DNA of 64,000 nt from Diphasiastrum complanatum (Eukaryota; Streptophyta; Lycopodiopsida; Lycopodiales; Lycopodiaceae). The translations under genes were made by a program, and so were the position numbers. Location: the NCBI GenBank assembly GCA_029204225.1, contig CM055107.1, positions 18,836,218 through 18,900,217 on the forward strand. The letters are read 5' to 3'. Of the stretch, positions 21,507 to 33,339 are shown piece after piece. The stretch's first letter is position 1, and each line of letters opens with the position of its first letter. Below the pieces are notes generated by a model, which had not been told where the DNA came from, searched no databases, and worked only from the letters and a program-made list of their open reading frames with translations.

Positions 21507-21895
21507 TTACACAACACTTGCCATCTGGAGCCAGGGTGTACCAAGAAGGAGTTTATATGTATTGTTATCTTCTGGTAAATATAAGATGACACAATCTAGC
21601 ACAAATTTGACACCTGCTATGCGAACTTTTATATTTGATAAATGACCAGCAGGGTCAGTAACTCGTTGATCAGCCATGCGAAGTTTATATCGTGGTTGAT
21701 CGAGGGTATGAAAGCCCCATGACTTTGCTAATGACAAAGCCATGATATTAACGTCTGATCCGCTATCTAGGATAGCAGATACTGCGGGATAGTCTTTATA
21801 GGACAAAGGTAGGGTGATGCTAGTCCCCTTAGCAACACCTGTATTCAACAGATTCATAGGAATCTGGGGAATTTCAAGAATTTCTTCTGTTTCCG
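21507..21895 (-). pseudogene. Gypsy aspartic protease domain
   Basis: The active-site motif AILDSGSDVNIM is intact, and the flap and C-terminal blocks (KLRMADQR, LLLGTPWL) are in place. The frame is open to about 21890, where the GC-rich insert interrupts it. Downstream a TAA separates it from the linker, in frame. Confidence 0.9.
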
Positions 21896-23150
21896 CTGTT
21901 CATCAAGAATAGTAGGCAATTGAAAATTTTGATGGATATAACGTTGAAGCCCAATTGTAGCGCAGGCATCCCAAAGGGAGCCGGGAACCACGACTTAACT
22001 TCCCAGCCTTCAACTCTTGCCATCCAAACCCACTTGACATACAAGCAGCCAACTCGCCAACAACGATCAGACTTAACCAACTTAAAGTTCCGAAAACCAC
22101 CATTGAGATCCAACCTGGCACCATGCCAGATCGGGGGTCCCGATGTGGGTGACTTCCCTCCAAGCAAGCCGCTCGACATACATCAAACTTAACCAACTCG
22201 AAGCTTCGTTACAAACGAGTAACATCCATTTCAAGCAAGCGGTCTGACTTACATCAGACTTAACCAACTGAAAGCTTCGTCACGAGCGCTGGAAGCCAAC
22301 CTGGCGCCACGCCAGACTGGACAGCCATAAATAGGTAATTTCCACCCAAGCAAGCCATCCAACTCAGCCGACAGGTTAGAGCCCATTCCCCAAGAGCTTA
22401 ACCCATTCACATTCATGCAAGGAACACTCAGAACCACAAGCCGTGACAGATATGAAAACAACCAGTTCCTAGACCAAATGGTCCCGACAGCATACCGCTG
22501 GCGCCACGGACCGAATGGTCCCGACGGCATACCGCTGGCATCCCGGGATACGACCCTCAGCTATGTGCCAACTTAAAAATTTGGAAGCGGCCTTACAACT
22601 GGCGCTTTTACCGAACACTGAAACCCAGAAGGTAATCAGAGTCAGTTTGAGAAAAATCCCACTTTATTGATAAATTTGAGAAGGTTACATTTCAAGTGTG
22701 TGACCGACCCTAGTCTTCGGGGGGCGAGAGCCATGACAACATTCCAGCAAGGGAGGCTGAGACTTGGTTAGAGCTCGCCCTGAGTCGCAACCCGCACTCC
22801 CCTATAGTATTGGTGTGATTCGGCAACCCCCCTCATACCAAGCACTCTACCCAAGCTGGTAAAGCACGTTTTTCTCTCTCTAGGATTTTCTCTTTCTAGA
22901 AAGTCATTTTCTCTCTCTAGATTTTATTGATCCCCAGACTTCCTTTGATCATGCCTAGATCGTGTGAGGTGATTGCACATCGATCTGAGCTCTCTGGACT
23001 CCTCTAGAACCGATCAAAGATTTTCAGCCATAGGAACTTGGCGCTGGCTGGATTCTGGTCACAGTGGCGTCGGGAGCGGCGCCGGCGCCGTTGGCGCCAG
23101 GAGCAGCAGCGGCGCTGCTGGCGCCGGGGACATAGCTGGCGCCGGAAGTA
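21895..23150. mobile_element. GC-rich insert of unknown type within gypsy gag-pol
   Basis: The block separates gag from protease and is clearly richer in G+C than its surroundings. It contains three related units around 'cagacttaaccaact' (about 22069, 22188 and 22255) and a 35-bp tandem repeat with 'aatggtcccgac' (22480 and 22515). GGCGCC sites are frequent (about seven between 22300 and 23145). At 23036-23056, 'cttggcgctggctggattctg' resembles a plant gypsy LTR/primer-site junction in plus orientation, so the block may hold LTR material. No gene or target duplication was found. Confidence 0.5.
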
Positions 23151-23658
23151 AAGCTTGTAAAGATAGCTTTACAACACCAGTGAAGGATTTTATTGCGGTA
23201 TGAAACGACATGGTGAGTTGAGCTTGCAGGAGGTCAGAAAATACTTCAAGTCCCTGTAGGGATTGCTCCTTTTCGGGGATATGAGCTGAGAACAGACTTT
23301 CTATATGCTCTTCCTCTCGCAAAAACTCATCTCGAAACTCATTGTATTGTCGTTGTTCCACCTTTGGGTCTGGGTAATCTTTTGGTAATGTGGAAGCTGT
23401 CAAGTGGCTTCCCTGGGAGTCAGCTGATTTGACATTATTTTGCTGATGTTCTTGTTGTTGGCGTTGTGCTCTAGTGAGAACTCTAATAGGTTCGGATGAG
23501 ATATGACGTGCTGGAAGAATCTTGTTAGGTTGTTTAGGACAATCCTTGAAACTGTGTTTACGGACACAGTCGGGACATTCCGCATGGTATTGATTTTTTA
23601 CTTTACAGTCAGCCATGAAATGTCCCGTTTCACCACAAATAAAATAGCGATTGCTCAT
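23059..23658 (-). pseudogene. Gypsy gag, zinc-knuckle part
   Basis: The open frame starts at the knuckle region: YFICGETGHFMADC has lost its first Cys, and a second CPDCVRKHSFKDC motif follows. A Gln/Glu-rich tail continues to about 23150. The Ala/Pro-rich end (23150-23059) is translated insert sequence, not gag. Confidence 0.75.
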
Positions 23659-24072
23659 TGGGCCTGTGGCAATAGCATAACCATCTTGGATGGCTAGCTG
23701 TGCTGGATTTTCTGGTGGTGTTGAATACTCATCTCGTTTGCACGAGCATGAGTTGTCGGTTTGATAATGTTGAGAACTAGCAGATGGAAGTGTTGTATCT
23801 TGGTGATAGGACTGATCGTAGGAGTTTACAACAAGATGTGTTTGTGTACACTCTCGATGATTTCTATGATTTATAGATCTGGTTGTCCTCTTGGAGGTGG
23901 TCCGAAGAGTGCCAGTTGCGGTTGAGGTTCATGTCTAGGTTGTCTGGGCAACTCTTGTATATGGACTTGGTTGTTTCATGGTTGGTAGTGTGCGTGTTGG
24001 TTTTGTGAAACAAACGGTTGTCGAGGAGGTTAAGTATGTCCTCCTGACTGGTTGTGAGGCTAGTTCCTCGGG

Positions 24073-24769
24073 TTATAATAGCAATAAAGAGAGGTATGCC
24101 CCCATAAAGTCACAGATTTCACATTTGATCAAGGAAGTATCTGGGACCGGTTGGTATGAAGTGCACTCATTGCCAGTGTGTGCACCTCGACAGTGAGGGC
24201 ACCACGTGTTCTCTCGTCTATGGCGGATTTGGCCAGTGGGTAACTGACCCGACATCAAACTCTGGATAAACTTAAGAGTGTTTTGAAACTCTTTCGTGAG
24301 TTTCTCCATCTGTTGTTGGTGTTGCTGGTTAAGCAACTCCATCTGTGTTTTCCACAATTGTTCTCGAGTTTCGTCGTTTGGTCGAGCTTCTTGGACAACA
24401 CGATGTGCTCTCCGTTCACGTGGTTCATCGACATCATGGCCATCGTCTTCCTCTCGAATGGCGTCAGACATGGCTTGTTTCAATGATGTATATTCATCAT
24501 TGGAACGAAGTTCACATCTTATCCATCGTGGAAAAAGCTCCGTTTAAGTGAGCTCATGCATGTGAAGATTGGGCATCATGAAAATGTGGTCGTTCATATG
24601 GAGATTCATAACGCATGGGTTCCCATCTGTCAAAAGGGTTGGTGAATGGCTCTTGGATTTGGGATTTCATCTGGGAATTTTTGTTAAATCGAGCTTGTTC
24701 GATGGATGGGGAGACCATCTCTGGTGGATAGTCCTCCGTAGAACGGATCGTAAGGGCAATCCATAACAA
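24073..24769 (-). pseudogene. Gypsy gag, N-terminal and middle part
   Basis: Two frames, 24769-24554 (start of gag with MRYESPYERPHFHD) and 24483-24073, are separated by a stop. The second holds SDAIREEDDG, a Gln-rich coiled segment and Cys/His clusters (CPHCRGAHTGNEC, CEICDFMG). It matches the second half of the gag at 40.07-41.2 kb (MDDAIREEDED, then CFICIGNHIVNEC). The conserved gag core present in that copy is missing, so an internal deletion is likely. Confidence 0.7.
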
Positions 24770-24949
24770 CTTGTAGAGTATCGTAGGATTGTGTAAATTG
24801 GTGAATGTATTCTCTATGGTTGGATGCGGTTCTCACGGTGCAGAATGGTCACTACGGATCAATGCGATCGTTACGAGTGGTCGCAATGACTGTAATGCGG
24901 TTGAATATGGACTGGACGGTCTAAGGATCGGTTGAGATATGAGAGTATC

Positions 24950-25870
24950 TGTCGGTCGAGAAATGACGCGAGGGCGTCAGTCAAGATTTGACGCGAGGTC
25001 GTCAGTTGAGATCTGACGTGAGGTCGTCAGTTAAGTTCTGACGCGAGGTCGTCGGTTGAGATGTCCATAAGGCGTCGGTTGAGATCTGACTGTGGCCTCT
25101 AGTTGAGGTTCGAGAGACGTGCACCGGTTGAGATCTGACGGAAACGCACCGGTTGAGATTTAACTGAACACTTCGGTTGAGATGCAAGCAAGTGCTGCAG
25201 TTGAGATTTGAAAGAAGCACTTCGGTTGAGATTCGAGAGAAGTGCATCTGTTGAGATCTGACAAAAACATGTCGGTTGAGATTTAACTGAACACTTCGGT
25301 TGAGATGCGAGCAAGTGCTCCGGTTGAGATTTGAAAGAAGCACTTCGGTTGAGATTCGAGAAAAGTGCACCAGTTGAGATCTGACGAAAACGCGCCGGTT
25401 GAGATCTAACTGAACAATTCGTTTGAAATTTGAAAGAACTGTTCAGGTTGAGATCAGGATTGAAGGGTCTGGTCGAGATCTAACTGAAGACTTCGGTTGA
25501 GATTTGAAAGAAGTGCTCCAACTGAACTCAGGACTGAAGGGTCCGGTCGAGATCTAATTGAAGACTTCGGTGGAGATGCAAAGGAACGCTTTGGCTGAGA
25601 TCAGGATTGAAGGGTCCGGTTGAGATTTGAAGATTTCTTTCGGTCGAGATGGCAAAAAGGTCTTCGGTCAAAATCTGGACGTATGGCTCCGGTCGAGATT
25701 TGAAAGAAGAACTTCGGTTGAGGTGAAACTCAGGACATGTCAGGATATTGAAGTGGCTCGGTCGAGAGGTAGGAGGTAGCGGTCCGGTCCAGTCTTGAGT
25801 CGTGGAGCTCGGCTTGGTAAGGATCGTGAGACCCCGGTTGATAAATGAGCGGCACGTCGGTCATGACTGA
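24950..25870. repeat. Higher-order tandem repeat in the gypsy leader (123-bp period)
   Basis: Short units built on 'cggttgagat' follow one another every 18-27 bp for about 900 bp. A larger period is visible: 'gagatttaactgaacacttc' and its variants start at 25155, 25278 and 25401, exactly 123 bp apart, or 41 codons. The minus strand is open for 122 codons across it (25370-25002) with a 41-residue repeat. The array lies between the primer site and gag, where an untranslated leader would be. Confidence 0.85.
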
Positions 25871-25972
25871 AGTGGGGGGCTCTGTAATGAATGTGTAGGA
25901 GATCTCAGGGCGATTGTTTCACAACACAGATGAAAGAGATATGGCTTGGTTTAACGTTTGTGTAGCTATGGA

Positions 25973-25984
25973 ATGGCGCCAAAT
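25973..25984 (-). other. Gypsy primer-binding site and LTR edge
   Basis: On the minus strand the sequence reads ...CTCAACA, TT, TGGCGCCAT. That is an LTR ending in CA, a two-base spacer and a TGGCGCC primer site, the usual plant gypsy layout. Only about 45 bp of LTR (25984 to about 26030) remain before CACTA copy B. Confidence 0.7.
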
Positions 25985-26034
25985 GTTGAGAGTTGAGAAA
26001 CACTCAACATTTTACCCCAAAGAGTTGAGAAACA

Positions 26035-26839
26035 TAGTTGACACCAATTTACTCTCTTCTCAACTTGATTATTGTGGGACAATCAATGACATTCTTGAAG
26101 TTGGATTTAAGCAATTCAGCTTTTTCATATTTGATGCCAAATGGTTCAAAGTTATTTGCAATGGTCTCAATGCAACTGTGAGGAAAGATGAGAGTGATTA
26201 TTTTTCCATTGACTCCACCAAGCTTTGGACAGATCAAAGCGATAAATTTGTTTTTTCTCAACAATGTGAGAAGGTATGTATGTATTCAAATAGTCAATGC
26301 TCTTTTTATGTTAATCAATTGGTTTTTAGTATACAAATATTGTATATTGTGTGTATACCCAAGTCAATGTTTATGGTAACATCGATCAACCACAGATGGT
26401 CTTTCACCTTGACCGTTCATATCCCAGATGGTGGTAAATAATTCAAGTCACTCCTCAAAGTAAATTTTTTTTTTGAGTATAGAGATGTCACATAGGACAT
26501 GTTATTGCCGAGATCATGATGATAAACTCGATGACACATTTTCAAAGGATGTGCATTCTTAATATTGTGCGTGAAGCATCATACTCGGATAGATCAATGT
26601 CGCATGACACATCGTCACCATTGCCATTAGCTTGTGAATATCAACTTATTAGTAGTGAAGCTATAGGAGATATTTGGGTAGAATTAGAGATACACTCATT
26701 TGGTCTTGCAAATTTGTCGCATGATGATGTGACAAATGATGACGAGGAATTAGCAAATGAGACAATAAGATGGATTGCAACTTATTGTAATATTAATCAC
26801 ATTACTCACAGATGCAATTGTGCTTTATTATTTGATTAG
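26035..26839 (+). pseudogene. CACTA transposase C-terminal region (DUF4216-type), copy B
   Basis: The first exon (26035 to about 26274) reads NLLSSQLDYCGTINDILEV, then FFIFDAKWFKVI and RKDESDYFSIDSTKLW. These are the typical DUF4216 blocks: Y-G.I.DI..., F.F...W, and KD..G...(I/V)(D/N)...L. A GTATGT donor near 26275 and a cccaag acceptor near 26365 bound an intron also seen in copies C and E. The second exon is damaged. It ends in an acidic tail, LACEYQLISSEAIGDIWVEL and IHSFGLANLSHDDVTND, shared with copies C, D and E. Frameshifts make it non-functional. Confidence 0.75.
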
Positions 26840-27044
26840 TTGACATCAAATAAAAAGTCAATGCATGTGAGTACACAAATTGTGGTCATGATTGTTATGA
26901 TACATAATTTTCTATTTTCATTTGTGTATATGGCCTCTAATGTTGACAGAAAATGAAATTCATTAATAAGAAACAATTTTCAAAAATGCCATCCATTTTC
27001 ATTCTATAGCATTCCAAGATTTATACCAAGAGGCATTTTTTTCA

Positions 27045-27302
27045 TCACTTCCGATATTTCCCTCGGTTAGTAGAGAATTTTGGAATGTCTATGCCCTCCT
27101 TATAACCCTCCTTATACTCCTCCCTATTATCCTCCTTATAGCCCTTCTTATGACCTTCCTTATAACTCTCGGTTATCAGGGATTTTTGAAATGTCTTTGG
27201 CCTCCTTATAATCCTCCTTATAAGTCTCTTAAAAACATGTTCCAATTTGCAAGGCTTATACTGAGGCCAGCCTACCATGCTCGAGCTTTCCACTTCCCCC
27301 AC
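27045..27302 (-). CDS. Antisense repeat ORF in CACTA copy B, 85 aa
   Basis: The minus-strand frame contains SYKEGHKKGYKEDNREEYKEGYKEG followed by IDIPKFSTNRG. It corresponds to the small repeat ORFs of copies A and C but with a different tail. In another frame just upstream, TYKEDYKEAKDISKIPDNRE repeats the same module, showing a local duplication plus a frameshift. I treat it as a diverged relative, not a proven gene. Confidence 0.3.
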   Translation of the reverse strand: MGEVESSSMVGWPQYKPCKLEHVFKRLIRRIIRRPKTFQKSLITESYKEGHKKGYKEDNREEYKEGYKEGIDIPKFSTNRGKYRK

Positions 27303-28690
27303 ACCTCTTTTCTGATTCTATCTTTTAAAATAATGTTAACAAAAAGTGCTGGAAATCGTGCATCTTGTTGTAGTGCATGGGGGTTTTGACAATGTATGAG
27401 TAATTGTTCTTTGAGTTGTATAGGCTTCATTTCACCCATGGTTCACCAATTATGTAGCACATGACATGCCTTGTAATATTAACTACATTCTATCTCTAAC
27501 TATAAGAAGATACTAACTAAATAAAAAAAATTTCAATGGATGTCAATGTAAACAAAGACGTTGTTTGTGAGGACCTCAATGTGAGACAACTTTGGAACTG
27601 ACATTGGTTGTCTCCACTATATACTATTAATAATCCTCTCAATGTCTCCTGATAGGTGTCATGCCAATCTCTAACACATCTTCCTTCAATGGTATTGTGC
27701 ACACTTTCCTTTTTTTCTTTTCTTATTACATATTAAAATTAGTTTTTCATTTTCCAATACCACAAAAGGCTTGAACACCATAGCATGAGCCACTATCTTG
27801 TGTAAATCATTCACAACCATTAAACTTTCTCATGTATAACATATTGTATAGTCTATGTGATAATGCAAGTACCAAAATGTGTAGTTTATGCGGCAATTCA
27901 GATATCAAATCATCATTGTCATGAGTAATATCCACTTTTAAGATATTAAGTCATATTTTTGTGGATACATTGCAAGTTTGATAGGTTGAAAAACTCAAAT
28001 TATAAGATAGAGAAGGTATTTGACACATTTAATAAGAACTAAATTTTGAGGAAAAATATTAGTTAAGAATATTTTTTGTAGCCTCCAAATATAGCACACT
28101 GACGTGCTTAGTAAAATAGCTATAACTTTTTTTGCAGCCTTCAAAAATAGCAAGCTAGTGTGCTAAGTGAAACACGAATTTTTTTTTTTGCTGTCCCCAA
28201 AGATGACATGTTGGCGTGCTAGGCAAATCAACCTGGAAAATAAATATTTAACCTCAAAATTTTTTATTTTGGGATTCTTAACTATGTATAACCAAACCAC
28301 AATTCTTAATAATAAACATTCAAGTAATGGCATAATAAAGGTAGCACACCGTGTGCTATCTTTTTGTTGGATCATGACAAGGAAGAAGCTCACAAAATGC
28401 GAAGACCCATATCATGGCATACATCAATGAGCCAATAACTCAATGATAAAGGAACTTTTCTTTCCACTCCACTTCTACTTAAATCTGTTGACATTGATCC
28501 TCATAAAATTTCATATTTGGATCAATTGAAAATTTGTTGGGTATGTTGGAGCAATAGAATCCTTATTTGAGATTCCTTGGCATGTTAGAGGGTCATTTAT
28601 ACTTGTTATTGGCCTTTTGTGAAAGCTAACACATTGGTCATAATGATTGCAATATCCATGTAAGCAGCATAGAAGCAAAGATCGATGCAT
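27303..28690. other. Gene-free stretch with a three-copy repeat
   Basis: There is no coding signal. At 28072-28235 a unit of about 54 bp occurs three times in succession, each with a T-rich run, 'gca/tagcc' and 'gcacg/actagtgtgcta'-like palindromic sequence. Confidence 0.55.
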
Positions 28691-29330
28691 GTGTTGATAA
28701 CCAAAGTACATACACTTGTAATAAAGTGATCCTTGACAAAACTAAGTAAAATTAAACTCCTCTTCTCAACTAGAGAGAGAATAGAGCTAATTTGGATTTG
28801 GGTAGAGAGAGAATGTAAAACAAGCAAATCTCAGAATACTCAAGTTTGACTCAAAAACTCAACTTAGATTATGATTCCAAAGTGGAGTACATATGAAACT
28901 CATGGAGATCCTTCCTTGCATGCTATTGGACCCCTAATCCTAGTCTCTCTAATGCTATTGGATGAGTGATGCATCCATCTTGCAATTCTATTGGGCCATT
29001 CATAAAGATTTCTCAATTCCTATTGGACCCCTTGACCAAAGCCAACACTTAGACTTGATCACTCATCAAATTACATCAACACAAGTGTCACAATCCTATT
29101 TACAAGCCTAACTATCTCGAGATTACATCATAAGGTACTTTTGGCTAAGTAGAGGCATTACATGTGGATTTAACCAGTTTGCCATCTATGCCAAATTCTG
29201 GCCCTAAACAAATCTACACAAAAATGCTTGAGATAAACACTTAGTAAATCCCTAAAATAAACATCATAAACTATTTTTAACTTTTTCTACGTGGCAACAT
29301 GCTCCACACGTGATCTTTTGCTCACATTCT
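28690..29330 (-). repeat. Repeat family X, inverted copy
   Basis: Read on the minus strand, this matches 57.76-58.4 kb. The shared blocks are 'tttggcatagatggcaaa', 'atgtaatgcc', several 'gtccaatagga' units and 'tctctctctaccc'. It is non-coding. Confidence 0.65.
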
Positions 29331-29469
29331 AAAAGACACAAAACAACCAAGATATACTTTGACCATTTTTCACTCTTTCAGCCATTTTGTTGGGGAGAAA
29401 AAACAAGAGTCCTGCCTTGCAAAGCAAGCTAGGGCCAAAAATATAAGCCAATAATGATGTGAAGCCATT

Positions 29470-29700
29470 TACAATATATGTAGTAGAAAAACCACCCCCC
29501 CCCCCCCCCGGGGCGGCGTCGGACCCCGAGTTCCCTCCAAAAACCTCACAAACCTCGTAGGGCTCTTCCTACCTACAAGTCGCGAGAAGAGGCGGAGCCA
29601 ACATGTGAGAGGAGGAGTATCCAGGTGCAGGTCGCGAGGAGAGGAGGGGAGCCAACACCCGAGCAAAGGAGAAGTATCCAGGTGCAAGAGAGGAAGAAAT
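29470..29700. repeat. Poly-C tract and GC-rich short duplication
   Basis: A run of 15 C (29495-29509) is followed by GGGG. After it a unit of about 62 bp containing 'tatccaggtgca' occurs twice (about 29579-29690). The composition is very different from the AT-rich flanks. Confidence 0.7.
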
Positions 29701-32590
29701 GTATGCTGTGATGGATAAAACTTTTGAATCATCTGTTAAAATTTGGGTTTTCTGAATTATGCTGACCAAAACTACAGCGATTTTTTGACATGTGGTTGTG
29801 ATGGTGTTATCTTAGCATGTGGATTGGTCCAAACAAGAACTGACATGCAAGAATCAGAACAACTTGTTGTTTTCAGTTGGCAAATGATTGTTTTGCATGG
29901 TGGCCCCCTCTGTACGTTTTATAAATCCAGCCATCACCTCACCTCTCTCAGTCGCTGCCTCCCCATTACTGTCTGTTGAGATGGAGTTGTGCTATAGCCA
30001 TCCATGGCTATCAGAAAGTAGTTGGGATGGAGTTGCGAGAGATGGAGTTGCGAGAAATTTGTTTGCAATTAGTAGTAGTAAACTTTCGTACAGCTAAAAT
30101 GAATGCCAAGCTGGTGGATTGCCTACAAAAAAAACTAAAAAGAGACTTTCCAGTGCACAAAAAGTTGCTAATCTGATGCACCAGCCTCATGAGTGCTGGA
30201 ATGCTTCTTTGTTTTTAGCTTTTTTGAAAGCCTCCAAACGTTTTCAAGATTTAGAGATCTGTTTTTCAGCTTTTGCAAATGTTTTCATACGCTTTTTAAT
30301 CTACTTTTCAGTGTGAAGGCTAATCATGAGTTCACAATCTGGACTTTGACTTTAGCACAGGTCGCAATTAGTTCGTAATCAGGTATGTATTTTCAGTTCA
30401 CTGTACTGAATCGCTTAGCTCTTATTTGGGATTAATTAGGTGCTTTTGTGCACTCATTATAAAATGCCCAACAAAATTCTTGCTCTATAGATGTGTATGC
30501 ACCCATTGTTTCAAGCTGAATTTCACGATCCGTGCCCTGTAAGTTATCAATCAAATAAATGCATATTGAGCCCTACCTATGCATGTGTAGTCTTTAGAGG
30601 GAGTTATTCAAAACCTTTGTAGGATGTAGAGTGTACTTTCTAAAATTTGTTTCAACTATCAAGGGTCAAGTATGCAAGTGTGCTTTTATGTATCTGAATT
30701 TTGACCAAGATACAATCAAAATAAAATCCAAAAGACATACTTTTTGAACCTTTTGGCATGAGACTTTGAAGCTTTATAAGTTTTGGATGCATCTTAATGT
30801 TGAAAGCTTCGCAACATTGTTGATTTTACAATATTAACTTGTTCATGTTTATGCAATGAAGAAAAGTTTAGAGATGTAAATCTTTGATAAAAACATATGC
30901 TTGGCTGAATATCTTTGAGCGATAATAGTTCTATACCTTTATTGTATTGTTTGCCAAATTCCTATGTATGTATTTTCTCATAAGCTTATCAATGGTTTAT
31001 TTTCCAACATTTTGTGCATGTTGCTGCGATAAAGAAGAAATCAAAGTATGTAAGTCAATTAAGGAGAGTTGGGAAAGGTCATGGTAAGTTACACCATGTT
31101 CGTACTTGGTTGATTGCATTTGTTTTTTGAATTCGTTAAGAGGACCAAAATATGTGACTTGTACATGTTTCTATCTGTTTCATCTTGCATTCAATGTTGT
31201 TATCTAAATACTAAGCTTCCAGGGGTCATACCACTAATACATATATGGAAAAAATGATATGTCTGTTAATGCTTACAAATAGATTGTGCTCTTTGCATTT
31301 TTTGTTGGGTGTTAAAGTTGTAACCAATCCCTGTCCTTGAGAAACCCCCTTTGGTCCTTCCAAAAGTCAAAATGGTCACACTTATACATGTAATTCTTGT
31401 GTTTGTTGATACTAAAAGTTATGCATGCCTCTTAACCAAATATAGCTAGAGCACATGGGTCTCAAAGGGGAGTTATAAAAATATTTTGAGCTTAAATGCT
31501 ATATTTGCACCTTGGTTTATAAGCATACTAGCGTTCTTATCCACTTGAGTACAATTGGGGGACTGTCATTGTAAGGTTTTTGGTGAGAGGATGATGAAGT
31601 CATTTCAAGCTACTATATGCTTGTATATCCAAGTTACTATTTGTAAGCAATGTTTGTACTTGTAAATAACATGTCTCATATTTGTATACTCATTAGAGCC
31701 CTAATAATTTGGGAGAAGTATGTTAAGGATCTTAGGTGAGAGGTAATTGTAATTGTATGAGGTAGATGTTTGACATCCTTCTAAGAGATACTACAACATT
31801 AGATATCACCTGCTTGTATTTACTTGGAGAACTATAATGGGGCTCTTCCATGAACCTACCACTACGCGTCATCAATGTATTGTAATCATGCCTTATTAGT
31901 ATCTTGTTGTGAAAAGAGGATATGATTCACTAAGTATGCACATGAGCATCGTTTAGTAAATGACCTCCAATTTGAACGTTGTCTGATCCGACTAGTGGCT
32001 AGCATCATATTGAGATAGGACGAACTGCAATGAGTCAGAAAGGATAAGTAGCCATCACGTTATGGACTATCCAAGTTAGGCTAAATTATGGCTCTTACAA
32101 AAAATAGACCGTCAAGATGTCCTGGCAATTATAGACACGTTCGACATGGCCCATACTCAGAAAAGGCCTTATCTCTAACGTCATAGATCTATTACAAATC
32201 TATTGGTTCAATTCTCCACAAAAATGACATTCAAAGGGTCACATGATGTCGTTAGGAAGTCATCTCTATGAAAAAAACTAGACAATATCTAGGCCTAAAT
32301 CTATTATACTCGATATTGATCTATAAGGTTTCATAATTTGAATATCTAGGCCTAATCTGCTCCCAATCCCCAATTTATGACTTGTATCTAGTATGAGGAG
32401 TTAGATGTCTGTTCTTTTGATGCATTCCGACACCCTCGCTATCACAATATATTGATTCGTGATTCCGTTATGAACCTCTAGAACCACATACGACCCTGTT
32501 CTGAGCCCGCCGTTTGGCGCAAGTGACATCCTTGTCTGGAATATGACTACCATTCCGACTAAAATCCTATGGTTGGACGAGTCAACCTAA
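29701..32590. other. Gene-free AT-rich stretch
   Basis: About 2.9 kb contain no protein-like frame, LTR ends or tandem arrays that I can support. Short open frames at 29743-30378 are low in complexity and look like chance. Confidence 0.45.
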
Positions 32591-32594
32591 CTTG

Positions 32595-33335
32595 GACAAA
32601 CAATCTTTGTTTCTCTGAACTTGATGAAAGCCTCTGATTTCTGTTTAATGAAATAAACAACTGTTCTTTTGGAGAATTCGTCAATAAAGGTAATCAAATA
32701 CTTTGCATCTAGTAATGAGAGAGTTTGCATAGGTCCACTCGAGATGAAGAACCATGGATTGTCTGGACATGTTCAAAACAGATGCAGAATTCAAGTGTCC
32801 TAAGTGATGATGCCATAGTAATGCTTTACTGACTAAAATGAAAGTTTTCAAGGCTTGACTAGATTCAGAATAACAATGCACCAATCTATATAAGTATCCC
32901 TGCCTCTTGTTGAGTACAAGGATCTTATTACTCCTATCAATAATTTTGCATTGATCAGATTTGAATTCTACCTTATGACCTAAATCTGTAATTCTACTTA
33001 TTGATAACAGATTTGTAGAAAATTTTGGAACATACAAAACCTTTGATAGTAGAGTTTGAATTGATCATGCTGAAATCACAATCTTACAGTACCTTCACCT
33101 CCAATAGTGTGAGTATTAGTCACCAAGATGAACAAATTTATTCGTGCTGTAAGGCGTGTAGGAGTTGAAAATCTCATGTTGATTGGCCATGTGTTGAGTT
33201 GCTCCAGAATCCAGAAACTATGAATCATCCAAAAATGCGATTTGGTCTTTAAATGTGTCTTCGTCCACTTTGACCTTGGGAGATGATGAAATTGTGTTTG
33301 CTTGTTGATCAGGTTGTTTGGCTGCATTCTTCATG
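32595..33335 (-). pseudogene. Ty1/copia protease to integrase fragment
   Basis: Minus-strand blocks in order: a charged linker (NTISSSPKVKVDEDTF), the protease motif FLDSGATQHMANQ (about 33220-33180, intact D-S-G-A-T), MYVPKFSTNLLSISRITDLG, the pre-integrase region LLWHHHLGHLNSASVLNM, and the beginning of the integrase core (KYLITFIDEFSKRT) ending near 32595. At least two frame changes occur. The right end runs directly into the CACTA copy C terminus at about 33335-33345, so the two elements are nested or fused. It is a different copia lineage from that at 41.4-47.2 kb. Confidence 0.8.
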
Positions 33336-33339
33336 ATCG

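Larger units (their letters stand above)
18570..25984 (-). mobile_element. Ty3/gypsy element, minus strand, 3' truncated and interrupted
   Basis: Order on the minus strand: LTR edge (25984), primer site (25981-25973), tandem-repeat leader (about 25.87-24.95 kb), gag (24.77-23.15 kb), a foreign GC-rich insert (about 23.15-21.9 kb), then protease, linker, RT, RNase H and integrase zinc finger ending near 18570. The protease-RT-RNase H-integrase order is diagnostic of Ty3/gypsy. There is no chromodomain or 3' LTR. Gag appears internally deleted compared with the related gag at 40.07-41.2 kb. Protease, linker, RT and RNase H stay in one frame, broken only by stops. Confidence 0.85.
26035..27302 (+). 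mobile_element. CACTA element copy B, 3' part
   Basis: The copy carries the transposase C-terminal exons (26035-26839), the downstream block shared with copy A (26868-27050), and two stretches of the 12-bp repeat (27083-27235). It abuts the truncated gypsy LTR at about 26030. The 5' two thirds of the element and the 3' terminus are missing. Confidence 0.75.

Noticed and set aside
23059-23150. Ala/Pro-rich C terminus of the gag frame
   Set aside because: It arises from reading into the GC-rich insert, not from gag.
25002-25370. 122-codon ORF in the tandem array as a real gene
   Set aside because: The 41-residue repeat follows from the 123-bp DNA period. The array lies in a retroelement leader with no start context or independent conservation.
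29469-29732. Minus-strand ORF with repeated LHLDT segments
   Set aside because: It is explained by the 62-bp DNA duplication and the poly-C tract.
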